This document shows positions 56,434-64,000 of a stretch of 64,000 nucleotides of DNA, one piece after another; the stretch's first letter is position 1, and the number at the start of each line of letters is the position of its first letter. This DNA comes from an uncultured Bacteroidales bacterium (GTDB lineage Bacteria; Bacteroidota; Bacteroidia; Bacteroidales; Paludibacteraceae). Position numbers and translations under genes: made by a program. The notes beneath the pieces were generated by a model. It was not told the origin of the DNA and searched no databases. It saw nothing but the letters and a program-made list of their open reading frames with translations. The DNA lies in the NCBI GenBank assembly GCA_934667275.1, contig CAKULK010000010.1:12254-76253 (forward strand), read 5' to 3'.

Positions 56434-57670
56434 ACTCAAAGTGCATCACCCTTGCAGGGCTAATCTTCGTTACAATCGCCGAAGGTGCCAGCAGTATCAC
56501 CCACGACACCAGCAACGTTCCCGCATTCAGCAGTGCCCACCAGCCCCACGGAAAGGCGATGGGTACGTAACTGACGTAGTACGTAGCCGCCTCCAGCGGG
56601 ATGAGGTGCGTGAAATACTGGATAGCGCACAGCCCAAGACCGAGTACGTTGCCCCAAAGCATGCCCTTGCCAATCAGCAGCACAGCCTCATAGATGAAGA
56701 TACGTCGCACAAAGCGGTCGTTGGCACCAAGCGCCTTGAGGACACCGATGAGTTGTACGCTGTCCAATATCAGAATTATCAGTCCGGTAACAATACTAAA
56801 GCCCGACACGCACAGCATCAGAAGAATGATAATCACCACGTTCATATTGAGCAAATCGAGCCATGCGAATATCTGCGGATTGAGTTGCTGGAGCGTCTGC
56901 GTATAGTAGGCATTCCCCTCGGCATCAAGCCTGTTAGCGGTGGCAAAATACACGCGGTCAGCCACCTCGTCCAGATACCTCAGGTTGTCCACCAGTATCT
57001 CTATGCCCGATGCCTGGTCGGGCTGCCAATGGTTCAGTTGCCGCACCACAGCGATGTCGCCGAGGATAAACAAGCGGTCCATCTCGCTCATGCAGGTGTT
57101 GTAGATACCCGTGATGTACAGCCGCCGTACACGCAGTTCATCCTCCACAAAGTAGCAAAGGAAGTTATCCTCCACGGCGAGGTTGAGAAGGTCGGCTAAC
57201 TCTTTGGAAATCAGCACATCATTCTTCTCCTTGGGCAACTCTCCCGCCACAATGTTCTGCTCGAAATACGTCCAATAGTCAGTGCCCTTGAACACGATAC
57301 CCTGAAACGCACTGTCCGTCTTGATGATGCCGGGCTTGGACGCAAACGTCGATACGCTCTGCACGTGCGGTATCTCCCGTAGGCGCGTCATCAGCGAGTC
57401 CGACACACGGATAGGCTGCAACTCGTAGGTGGAGTTGTTATCGAAATTCACCACCTGTATATGACTGCCGAAGCCCGCCACCTTCTGCGTCACCTCTTGT
57501 TTGAAACCCACCACCACGCAGATAGTGACAATCATCACCATCACACCGATGATGATACCCCCCAGCGCCACACGCACGGCAGGGCGGGAAGACCGCCGCT
57601 CGCCGCTCTCCGAGAAGTAAAGCCGCTTGGCTATCTCCCACTCAGGTCTGTATGTCAGCCTTTTTGGCAT
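56432..57670 (-). CDS. FtsX/LolC-like ABC permease
   Basis: 412 residues. One N-terminal helix (GGIIIGVMVMIVTICVVVGF), a periplasmic domain with KTDSAFQGIVFKGT, and three C-terminal helices with the SVQLIGVLKALGANDRFVRR coupling motif define the FtsX/MacB/LolE permease fold. It likely works in lipoprotein release or envelope transport with an ATPase encoded elsewhere. Only 24 bp separate it from the divergent gene at 57695. Confidence 0.9.
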   Translation of the reverse strand: MPKRLTYRPEWEIAKRLYFSESGERRSSRPAVRVALGGIIIGVMVMIVTICVVVGFKQEVTQKVAGFGSHIQVVNFDNNSTYELQPIRVSDSLMTRLREIPHVQSVSTFASKPGIIKTDSAFQGIVFKGTDYWTYFEQNIVAGELPKEKNDVLISKELADLLNLAVEDNFLCYFVEDELRVRRLYITGIYNTCMSEMDRLFILGDIAVVRQLNHWQPDQASGIEILVDNLRYLDEVADRVYFATANRLDAEGNAYYTQTLQQLNPQIFAWLDLLNMNVVIIILLMLCVSGFSIVTGLIILILDSVQLIGVLKALGANDRFVRRIFIYEAVLLIGKGMLWGNVLGLGLCAIQYFTHLIPLEAATYYVSYVPIAFPWGWWALLNAGTLLVSWVILLAPSAIVTKISPARVMHFE

Positions 57671-57694
57671 AGTTTTTGTATATCTCTACTCGAT

Positions 57695-58126
57695 ATGAGT
57701 CGCAAATTATTCATCTTCACTCTTCTGTTGGCAGGCGCATCCTCTGCGTTTGGGCAGTCTCCGCATATCCACCGCACACCTGAAGAAGTGGCACTCAAGC
57801 AGACAGAGATGTTGGTGCGCGACTTGGATATTACCGATAGTGTCGTGCGTGACACCATATATAAGGTTCATCTCCGCTTTGCGCGAATGCGCCATTCTCA
57901 CCCGACACCCGAGGAGATGTGTCTGTATCGCGATTCGCTGTCTGTGGCACTACGCGGCATACTCACGCCCAAGCAATATCAATTGTTCCTTAACTGCCGT
58001 TCCAAACCGGACCCGCGCTATCCACAACCGCCTGTCAACCGTTTCGCGCCATTGCCCTGCGACACCTGTCCTCCGCCCGCCGGAGCAGCAGGTACACCGC
58101 CACCGCCACCAGGCTACCTACTATAA
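57695..58126 (+). CDS. Small periplasmic protein with proline-rich tail
   Basis: 143 residues from ATG 57695, giving a clean signal peptide (FIFTLLLAGASSAFG). The body has two similar helical pieces ending TPEEVALKQTEML and TPEEMCLYRDSL, loosely like Spy/CpxP proteins. The tail is Pro/Gly/Ala-rich (PPPAGAAGTPPPPPGYLL), and its last 92 bp overlap the 3' end of the opposite PAP2 gene. Function unknown. Confidence 0.7.
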   Translation: MSRKLFIFTLLLAGASSAFGQSPHIHRTPEEVALKQTEMLVRDLDITDSVVRDTIYKVHLRFARMRHSHPTPEEMCLYRDSLSVALRGILTPKQYQLFLNCRSKPDPRYPQPPVNRFAPLPCDTCPPPAGAAGTPPPPPGYLL

Positions 58127-58685
58127 GTCCGCCCGCAATGTCTAACGGGTAATGCACTCCGAGGTACATCCTGCTATAACAATTCGCCGCCACCCAAAGC
58201 ATCAAGCCACAGGTGGCTGTTTTGTTACGCCAAATCAGCGAGAAGAGCAACGCGCACGCCATCGTGTTTGCCGCATGGCTGCTCACAAACCCGTATGCTC
58301 CGCCACGGTATCCGCGCACGATATGCAGCATGCCCTCCAACGCGGGTTCATGCGTGGGGCGGGGACGACATACTGCGTGCTTGATGATGCCCGACGAGAT
58401 ATAATCCGCTCCGCCAACCGCTATTGCAAACGCCACGAATATCAGCAGGCAACGTACGACATACAAGATGCCATTCGGTTTGGAACGTGTACCTGCCAAT
58501 TTCTTTTTTTCTGCTTGATACGCCTGCACACCATACCGCCACACTATCAGTCCAACCAATACGGCATACAGCGGCAGCCATGTGGTACTCTTCGAGATAT
58601 ACCACATCAGCGTGTCCGCCCACGGTGCATGCCAACCGTTGATGGCAACAAGCCATTGCATATCCAAAGAAACTAACCTATCCAT
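58035..58685 (-). CDS. PAP2-family lipid phosphatase
   Basis: 216 residues, five or six helices. The three phosphatase motifs are present: KHAVCRPRP, FVSSHAANT (usually PSGH) and SRMYLGVHYPLD. It removes phosphate from lipid phosphates such as phosphatidic acid or undecaprenyl pyrophosphate. It starts 2 bp after rsmE and ends antisense to the preceding gene. Confidence 0.88.
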   Translation of the reverse strand: MDRLVSLDMQWLVAINGWHAPWADTLMWYISKSTTWLPLYAVLVGLIVWRYGVQAYQAEKKKLAGTRSKPNGILYVVRCLLIFVAFAIAVGGADYISSGIIKHAVCRPRPTHEPALEGMLHIVRGYRGGAYGFVSSHAANTMACALLFSLIWRNKTATCGLMLWVAANCYSRMYLGVHYPLDIAGGLIVGSLVAVAVYLLLRRAEDRCRRAMARNG

Positions 58686-58687
58686 GA

Positions 58688-59401
58688 TTATTCATTAAGG
58701 AGAATGGCTGTGTGACAAGCGACAACACCAGCAGTTTCCGTACGAAGACGAGAATTACCGAGACTGACAGGACAGAAACCTTCAGCAAGGGCTGTTTGCA
58801 CCTCTTGTTCCGAGAAATCCCCCTCGGGTCCAATCAACACCAACACACCACGTCCGCGAACAATCAAGTCTTTCAGCAGGCGTTTATCCTCTTTATAACA
58901 ATGGGCAATAAACTTATCTATTTCCTGATGTCTATCGTTCGCATACTCGTGTATAAACGTCTCGTAATCTGTCAATTCATGTAAGATAGGCAAATAGGGC
59001 GTAAGCGATTGTTTGGCTGCAGAAAGGATAATTTTTTCCAACCTGTCGATCCGCAATGTCTTGCGCTCGGAGAAACGGCAAAGAAGAGGCGTTATCTCGT
59101 CGATACCTATCTCGGTACATTTCTCTACCATCCACTCCAACCTCTCCACGTTCTTGGTGGGTGCGATGGCGATATGCAGATGAAAGGGATGCGATTTCTG
59201 TTGCTGTTCACTACTGAGAATCTCAAACTCACAATGCTTCGGATGCGGGGTGGTGATACGCGCAGTGTAAGTGGTGCCACGCCCGTCGGTAAGCAAAATT
59301 GTATCACCACGGTCATAACGCAATACGCGTACACAATGCCCCGACTCCTCCTCGGAGAGGTAGTGGGATGTGGCTATATCGGGAGTGTAAAAAAGGTACA
59401 T
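58688..59401 (-). CDS. rsmE: 16S rRNA m3U1498 methyltransferase
   Basis: 237 residues. N-terminal PUA-like region (HYLSEEESGHCVRVLRYDRG), then the SPOUT fold with ERLEWMVEKCTEIGIDEITP, VLVLIGPEGDFSEQEV and SLGNSRLRTETAGVVA, the knotted SAM site of RsmE. It lies 12 bp after uvrA and 2 bp before the PAP2 gene. Confidence 0.95.
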   Translation of the reverse strand: MYLFYTPDIATSHYLSEEESGHCVRVLRYDRGDTILLTDGRGTTYTARITTPHPKHCEFEILSSEQQQKSHPFHLHIAIAPTKNVERLEWMVEKCTEIGIDEITPLLCRFSERKTLRIDRLEKIILSAAKQSLTPYLPILHELTDYETFIHEYANDRHQEIDKFIAHCYKEDKRLLKDLIVRGRGVLVLIGPEGDFSEQEVQTALAEGFCPVSLGNSRLRTETAGVVACHTAILLNE

Positions 59402-59413
59402 TCTATTCGTTAA

Positions 59414-62065
59414 TCAAATGAAACGGCCTGTTATACTATTCGGATTCTTGCGGATGTCCTCCACACTGCCTGTAGCAACGACATGTCCTCCATCGCGACC
59501 GCCTTCGGGGCCCATGTCGATGATATAGTCGCAGGCACGAATGACATCGGGGTTGTGCTCGATGATGATTACCGTATTTCCCTTATCCACCAACCGATGC
59601 AACACGCCCAGCAGCACACGGATATCCTCGAAGTGCAAACCCGTCGTGGGCTCGTCCAATATATATAAGGTGTCACCCGTGCCGGGGCGTGCCAGTTCGG
59701 CTGCCAGTTTCACACGCTGGCTCTCCCCGCCTGACAGGGTGGTGGAAGACTGCCCCAATTTGATATAGCCCAAACCGACATCCTGCAAGGTCTTGATTTT
59801 CTTCAAGATGTACGGTTGGTTGGCAAAGAACTCAACGGCTTGATTGATAGTCATCTCCAACACCTCGGCGATATTCTTGCCGCGAAAGCGCGCTTCGAGC
59901 GTCTCGCGGTTGTATCGTTGTCCGCCGCACACTTCGCAAGGCACATACACATCGGGCAGGAAGTGCATCTGAATGGTCTTGTAGCCGTTGCCTGCGCAAG
60001 CCTCACACCGTCCCCCCGCGTTGTTGAACGAGAAGCGACCAGCCTTCCACCCGCGTATCTGCGATTCAGGCAGTTGGGCGAAGAGGTTGCGGATGTCGGT
60101 AAAGACACCCGTGTAGGTGGCGGGATTGCTCCTCGGAGTACGCCCGATAGGCGATTGGTCAACCGCTATCACCTTGTCTATCAAGTCGATGCCTTCGATG
60201 GAGTCGTACTCCAACGGATTCTGCAGACTGCGGTAGAAGTGTTGGCTGAGGATAGGGAAGAGGGTCTGGTTGATGAGGGTGCTCTTGCCACTTCCGCTGA
60301 CTCCTGTAACGCCAATCATCCGCCCCAACGGGAATGCCACGTCCACATTCTTCAGGTTGTTTCCGCGGCAACCGTGCAGCACTATTTGCCCTTTGTCAGG
60401 CAGGTCTTTGTGCATCGGGTGGTCGTCACGGTCTGCCTCGCCACGGAGGTAACGGGCGGTCAGGGTATCCGATTTCAGCAGTTCCGCAGGCGTTCCCTCA
60501 AAGCACACATACCCGCCGAGTCGCCCTGCCTTGGGTCCGATGTCCACGATATAATCGGCTTGGCGCATCATCTCCTCGTCATGTTCGACCACAATCACGC
60601 TGTTGCCCATATCGCGCAGTTGCTTGAGCGAGTCGATAAGCCGCTGATTGTCACGCTGGTGGAGACCGATACTCGGTTCGTCCAATATATAGAGCACATT
60701 CACCAGCCGGCTGCCGACTTGCGTGGCAAGACGTATGCGTTGGCTTTCGCCGCCCGACAGGCTGTCCGATGACCTCGAAAGGGACAGATAAGGCAGCCCC
60801 ACGTCCAGCATAAAGTGCAGCCGCGAGGTGATTTCTTTGAGTATAGGCTCTGCGATAGTACGCTGTTTGTCAGACAGTTGCGGGGTGATTTGTTCCAACA
60901 AAGGCGTGAGTTCGGCAATATCCATGCCTGCCATCTCGGCGATATTCTTGTCTGCTATGCGGTAACTGAGGGCTTCCTGTTTGAGGCGTTGCCCGTGGCA
61001 GACGGGACATTCCACCCACGATACTTCGGCATCGTTGTTGTCGTCGTCATTCTGCTGTTGGACGTACTCGAGCATACGTTGGTACCAGTTGGCGTCGTCG
61101 TGAATGATGTCGCTCATCTGTTGCTCGTTCTCCTCGATGGTGGTGTTAGCACGCACACGCCCGAGCCCTTTGCAGCACGGGCACCAGCCCTGCGGCGAGT
61201 TGAAACTGAACGTATGGGGTGCAGGTTCGCTGTAACTGAGTCCCGTGGTCGGGCACATGAGGTTGCGGGAGAAATAACGCACATCCGGCATTGCGCATTG
61301 TGCATTAGGCATTCTGCATTGCACAATCATCATCACCCCCTCGCCCTGCGTCATCGCCTTGTCCACGGTCTGCCTGAGCCGTTTGATATCCGCCTCGAGC
61401 GCAGCCCCAAGCAGGTCGGGCGCAGGCATTTTCAAACGGTCAATGACCACCTCGATGGAGTGGTTGCGATAGCGGTCCACCTTCATACCAGGGGTAACGT
61501 CCACCACTTCGCCGTCCACACGCACACGCAGGTAACCCTTGCGGCGGATAGTCTCGAAGAGTTCCTTGTAATGTCCCTTGCGGTTGTGCACCAACGGGGC
61601 GAGAACAAGCACCTTCTGCCCCGCATAGTCGCGGAGCAGCAGTTCCACAATCTGCTCGTCGGTATAGCGCACCATCTTCTCGCCCGACAGGTAGGAGTAC
61701 GCCTCGCCCGCGCGGGCAAAGAGCAGACGCAGGTAGTCGTAAATCTCCGTGACCGTGCCAACCGTACTGCGCGGGTTGCGCGAGGTGGTCTTTTGGTCTA
61801 TAGAGATGACAGGCGACAGCCCCGTAATCTTGTCCACATCGGGGCGTTGCATAGTGCCAATATATCCGCGCGCGTAGGATGAGAAGGTGTCCATATACCT
61901 CCGTTGCCCTTCCGCAAAGATGGTATCGAAAGCCAGCGACGACTTGCCGCTGCCCGATAAGCCGGTGATTACCACCAACTTGTCACGCGGAATACGCACG
62001 TCCACATTCTTCAGGTTGTGAACCCTCGCCCCTGTGATTGCTATGTCATTCTCTGTATTTTGCAT
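59414..62065 (-). CDS. uvrA: Excinuclease ABC subunit A
   Basis: 883 residues, shorter than the usual 940. Both ATPase heads are intact: GLSGSGKSSLAFDT and GVSGSGKSTLINQT, signatures SLSGGESQRIRLA and TLSGGESQRVKLA. The second and third zinc motifs are present (CPCCKGLG...CPVCHGQR and CEACAGNGYK...CEVCGGQRYN). The first CxxCG motif, usually near residue 120, is replaced by YSYLSGEKMVRYT. A 7-bp repeat adds residues near 250. It detects DNA damage and loads UvrB; a second UvrA may exist elsewhere. Confidence 0.95.
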   Translation of the reverse strand: MQNTENDIAITGARVHNLKNVDVRIPRDKLVVITGLSGSGKSSLAFDTIFAEGQRRYMDTFSSYARGYIGTMQRPDVDKITGLSPVISIDQKTTSRNPRSTVGTVTEIYDYLRLLFARAGEAYSYLSGEKMVRYTDEQIVELLLRDYAGQKVLVLAPLVHNRKGHYKELFETIRRKGYLRVRVDGEVVDVTPGMKVDRYRNHSIEVVIDRLKMPAPDLLGAALEADIKRLRQTVDKAMTQGEGVMMIVQCRMPNAQCAMPDVRYFSRNLMCPTTGLSYSEPAPHTFSFNSPQGWCPCCKGLGRVRANTTIEENEQQMSDIIHDDANWYQRMLEYVQQQNDDDNNDAEVSWVECPVCHGQRLKQEALSYRIADKNIAEMAGMDIAELTPLLEQITPQLSDKQRTIAEPILKEITSRLHFMLDVGLPYLSLSRSSDSLSGGESQRIRLATQVGSRLVNVLYILDEPSIGLHQRDNQRLIDSLKQLRDMGNSVIVVEHDEEMMRQADYIVDIGPKAGRLGGYVCFEGTPAELLKSDTLTARYLRGEADRDDHPMHKDLPDKGQIVLHGCRGNNLKNVDVAFPLGRMIGVTGVSGSGKSTLINQTLFPILSQHFYRSLQNPLEYDSIEGIDLIDKVIAVDQSPIGRTPRSNPATYTGVFTDIRNLFAQLPESQIRGWKAGRFSFNNAGGRCEACAGNGYKTIQMHFLPDVYVPCEVCGGQRYNRETLEARFRGKNIAEVLEMTINQAVEFFANQPYILKKIKTLQDVGLGYIKLGQSSTTLSGGESQRVKLAAELARPGTGDTLYILDEPTTGLHFEDIRVLLGVLHRLVDKGNTVIIIEHNPDVIRACDYIIDMGPEGGRDGGHVVATGSVEDIRKNPNSITGRFI
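61288..61322. repeat. Five 7-bp units inside uvrA (gcattnn)
   Basis: Units gcattgc, gcattgt, gcattag, gcattct, gcattgc in perfect tandem. In the uvrA frame they encode MPNAQCAMPD-like residues where the family normally has a short loop before YFSRNLMCP. The frame is preserved. Confidence 0.85.
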
Positions 62066-62100
62066 GACACTATGCTTGATACTGCACGATAATCAGTCTG

Positions 62101-62131
62101 CAAAGTTACAAAAAATACACGGATTACGCAA
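62101..62131 (-). promoter_or_regulatory. Promoter of the uvrA-rsmE-PAP2 operon
   Basis: Minus strand: TTG (62129-62131), 20 bases, TAACTTTG (62101-62108), 35 bp upstream of the ATG. Confidence 0.75.
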
Positions 62132-62316
62132 TATCTCCATCAACTAATAAATGATATTTACTAGTGAATATAGACTCAGTTGTTCAGTGCCGAAAATACA
62201 TTGTATATTCAAATAATCGTTAATTGCCACGAATTGACCATTAATTTAACGTGAGTTCGATACAACGATGCAGGATAATTTAGAAATAGGTATATATGGA
62301 GAAAAACACAACATTT

Positions 62317-62348
62317 TTTGGAGGGTTAGATAAAAAACTGTACCTTTG
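62317..62348 (+). promoter_or_regulatory. Promoter of the terminal lipoprotein gene
   Basis: TTTG (62317-62320), 20 bases, TACCTTTG (62341-62348). The 5' untranslated region is about 70 bases and ends with taaggt near the start codon. Confidence 0.75.
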
Positions 62349-62426
62349 CCGCGTTTTGCACCCTTTCCGCATATCTCACGGTGCAAACGAAAAAATTATG
62401 TTTAACTAAAAAACAATCAGTAAGGT

Positions 62427-63701
62427 ATGAACAAAACATGGATTGCAGCCTTGGCTGCTATGGCACTGACGATGGTCGGTTGCCACAAACTCACCCGGTA
62501 TCCCGAAAACATCAGAGGCTACTGGGTTTCTAAAAACACCACGACAGGTTATTCCGCCTCGTTGGAAGTACTCACCACCGACAGTGCCATTGTGCAAATA
62601 TCTTCTCCCACAATGTGGGTAGTGAAAGACCTGCGGGGTATGCTGTCGTACAACCCCTCAAATGGCAAAGGTACATTCACGGCTACATCAGCCGATGCGC
62701 CGATGGTAGATGTGCAAGCCATCGACAAGACCTCCATCAAAGTAACGGTCACGACTATGGACGAGAAGAAAACCGTGCTGTATGAGGGTGTCTTCATGCG
62801 CGAGAACAAACCGATGAATCCGGACCCCAAACCCACACCCCAAACCGACACGACCTACATAAGTGTCCACACGTTTGGTTTTATCGATTACTACGTGCCT
62901 AACGGCGATTACAACCTCGTACTCGTAGGAACCGACACTGCCGATACCGAGTACTACGCCACTTTCTGCGTTAGTCCGAAAGAGGCTTCTTTCGTAGGTC
63001 ATTTTGCACTACTACAGGGCAATATGCGAAAGGAATACTCCAATTTTATCCCCAACTACACACCAAGTTCGGGGTCGAAAGACTTTCTTTCCCCTGATAC
63101 TATGTGCATTACGGTGGGTATGAGTGGCGAGAAATATAATCTCGAAGGACGAATCACCTATATGGGGCATACCTACGTGATGAAAGCCGGTGATATTATC
63201 GGGCAGGACCAACGTTGGGGCTATGAACCTCCCGAGGCAACGACCTTCAATGAGGTCTATACGGAGTTTATTGGTTTTGACGACAGAGACCAGACTAAGT
63301 TTGGCGAAGTGAACATCATACTCGACAACAACAAGACCTTTATGCTCATCACTTTCTTTGCGTCCGATACACTGACAGCAGGCACCTATCCGGTTAACAA
63401 AACCTATAAAGAAGGTACTGTGGCAGCCTCTGACGGATATATCGCCATCTATCAGCAAGACCAAACGTCCTATATGGGTGTGTACGAAGAAGGAACAGAA
63501 AACTGGCAAGACACCTACTATTTCGATAGCGGACAAGTGGTCGTTTCCTATCCGAATGACAGTGTCATCTCTATCGTGGGCGATGTGAAGACGCACTATG
63601 GCTCTACCATTCACTTCACGTATGACGGAAAGTACGGTTTCGGAGGCTATCCCGAAGACAGCACTAACACGGCTGCCAATGTTCGACTACAAAAAAGATA
63701 G
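62427..63701 (+). CDS. Lipoprotein of unknown function
   Basis: 424 residues. Lipobox LTMVGCHKL. The N-terminal 120 residues look like a lipocalin-type or related beta-barrel (NIRGYWVSKNTTTGYSASLE). A Pro-rich linker (NPDPKPTPQTDT) leads to a second part with two similar beta halves (YVPNGDYNLVLVGTDTADTE, FGEVNIILDNNKTFMLITFF). No family recognised with confidence. Confidence 0.8.
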   Translation: MNKTWIAALAAMALTMVGCHKLTRYPENIRGYWVSKNTTTGYSASLEVLTTDSAIVQISSPTMWVVKDLRGMLSYNPSNGKGTFTATSADAPMVDVQAIDKTSIKVTVTTMDEKKTVLYEGVFMRENKPMNPDPKPTPQTDTTYISVHTFGFIDYYVPNGDYNLVLVGTDTADTEYYATFCVSPKEASFVGHFALLQGNMRKEYSNFIPNYTPSSGSKDFLSPDTMCITVGMSGEKYNLEGRITYMGHTYVMKAGDIIGQDQRWGYEPPEATTFNEVYTEFIGFDDRDQTKFGEVNIILDNNKTFMLITFFASDTLTAGTYPVNKTYKEGTVAASDGYIAIYQQDQTSYMGVYEEGTENWQDTYYFDSGQVVVSYPNDSVISIVGDVKTHYGSTIHFTYDGKYGFGGYPEDSTNTAANVRLQKR

Positions 63702-63721
63702 AATATAATTCTATAAAAAAG

Positions 63722-63757
63722 AAGGGCTGTTTAACCATAGGTTAGGCAGTCCTTTTT
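63722..63757 (+). terminator. Terminator of the lipoprotein gene
   Basis: A 15-bp stem with three G-T pairs (aagggctgtttaacc / ggttaggcagtcctt), loop ata, then a T run. Confidence 0.88.
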
Positions 63758-63831
63758 ATTGCTTGACGATTGTCGGTGCGGCAGGGGAGGGATGGGGTGA
63801 TGGTATATCGTATGCAGTGTTGTCCGGTTCC

Positions 63832-63864
63832 TATCCCTTGCTCATCCCTTGCTTATCCCTTGCT
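63832..63864. repeat. 11-bp tandem array, three units (tatcccttgct family)
   Basis: Units tatcccttgct, catcccttgct, tatcccttgct, then gaag. Same family as 9854-9886 (opposite strand) and 23855-23876. Confidence 0.92.
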
Positions 63865-63909
63865 GAAGTTCTTCTATTTGCCCTTGTCTCCTCACGACCT
63901 GCGTGTAGG

Positions 63910-64000
63910 ATAACCGATACATAACCGATACATAACCGATACATATGAATACTTTCTCAATACTTTGATGCTACCCTGATACTACCCATATACTCCCCAC
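63910..64000. repeat. Long 11-bp periodic tract running off the window
   Basis: Three identical units ataaccgatac (63910-63942), then atatgaatact, ttctcaatact, ttgatgctacc, ctgatactacc, catatactccc with the same 11-base spacing of the tact/tac motif. The unit sequence drifts along the tract while the period is kept. The end is outside the window. Confidence 0.85.

Larger units (their letters stand above)
62066..62426. other. 361-bp divergent AT-rich gap
   Basis: It contains only the two divergent promoters and an AT-rich stretch with no reading frame or hairpin I can support. Confidence 0.7.

Overview
The window reads as chromosomal DNA of a Bacteroidota bacterium, most likely order Bacteroidales. 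Promoters have the Bacteroidota layout (TTG or TTTG, a gap of about 20 bases, then TAnnTTTG). The gene families also fit: GSCFA, DUF5606, a GT3 glycogen synthase, a Bacteroidota-type LptD, and surface proteins ending in type IX secretion (T9SS)-like C-terminal domains. I cannot place it to genus. No rRNA, tRNA, CRISPR array, complete insertion sequence or prophage was seen.

Layout. 1-13,592 is mostly minus strand: a cut-off class II aldolase, an OPT transporter, then operons carrying a small pRiA4b ORF-3-like gene, miaA, a PKD lipoprotein and glycogen synthase; a LytTR protein, upp, a VanZ-like protein and dprA; and DUF5606, Nif3, a zinc-ribbon coiled-coil protein and a CoA-transferase. smpB follows on the plus strand. 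From 14.2 to 23.7 kb lies an accessory stretch: a three-gene surface-protein operon with an AT-rich 1555-residue exoprotein, a 257-bp element with perfect inverted ends, and an AAA/DUF4143 ATPase with 23-bp repeats upstream. From 24 to 38.6 kb the plus strand carries lptD, slyD, a secreted protein, a DPP-IV peptidase, a sugar transporter with a ROK kinase, a polysaccharide deacetylase, an Ig-like lipoprotein, pnuC and a metal P-type ATPase. From 38.7 to 49.2 kb come an AraC/deacetylase pair, phospholipid genes, a ClpB without its N-domain, a K+/H+ antiporter, rsmF and a secreted TPR-like protein. From 49.2 to 64 kb are a repeat-rich gap, an RND efflux operon with its TetR regulator, GSCFA, an FtsX-like permease, a PAP2/rsmE/uvrA operon and a lipoprotein.

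The most unusual feature is in the spaces between genes. At least eleven intergenic sites hold short tandem arrays with a period of exactly 11 bp. The unit sequence differs between sites but falls into about five families, and three sites share a 22-bp boundary core (GAATCACCTAYTCYTRACMCGA). None of these arrays lies in a coding region. A separate set of 7-bp arrays also occurs, mostly between genes; one of them lies inside the uvrA reading frame. I know of no named element matching the 11-bp set, and I consider it the best candidate for an undescribed system here.
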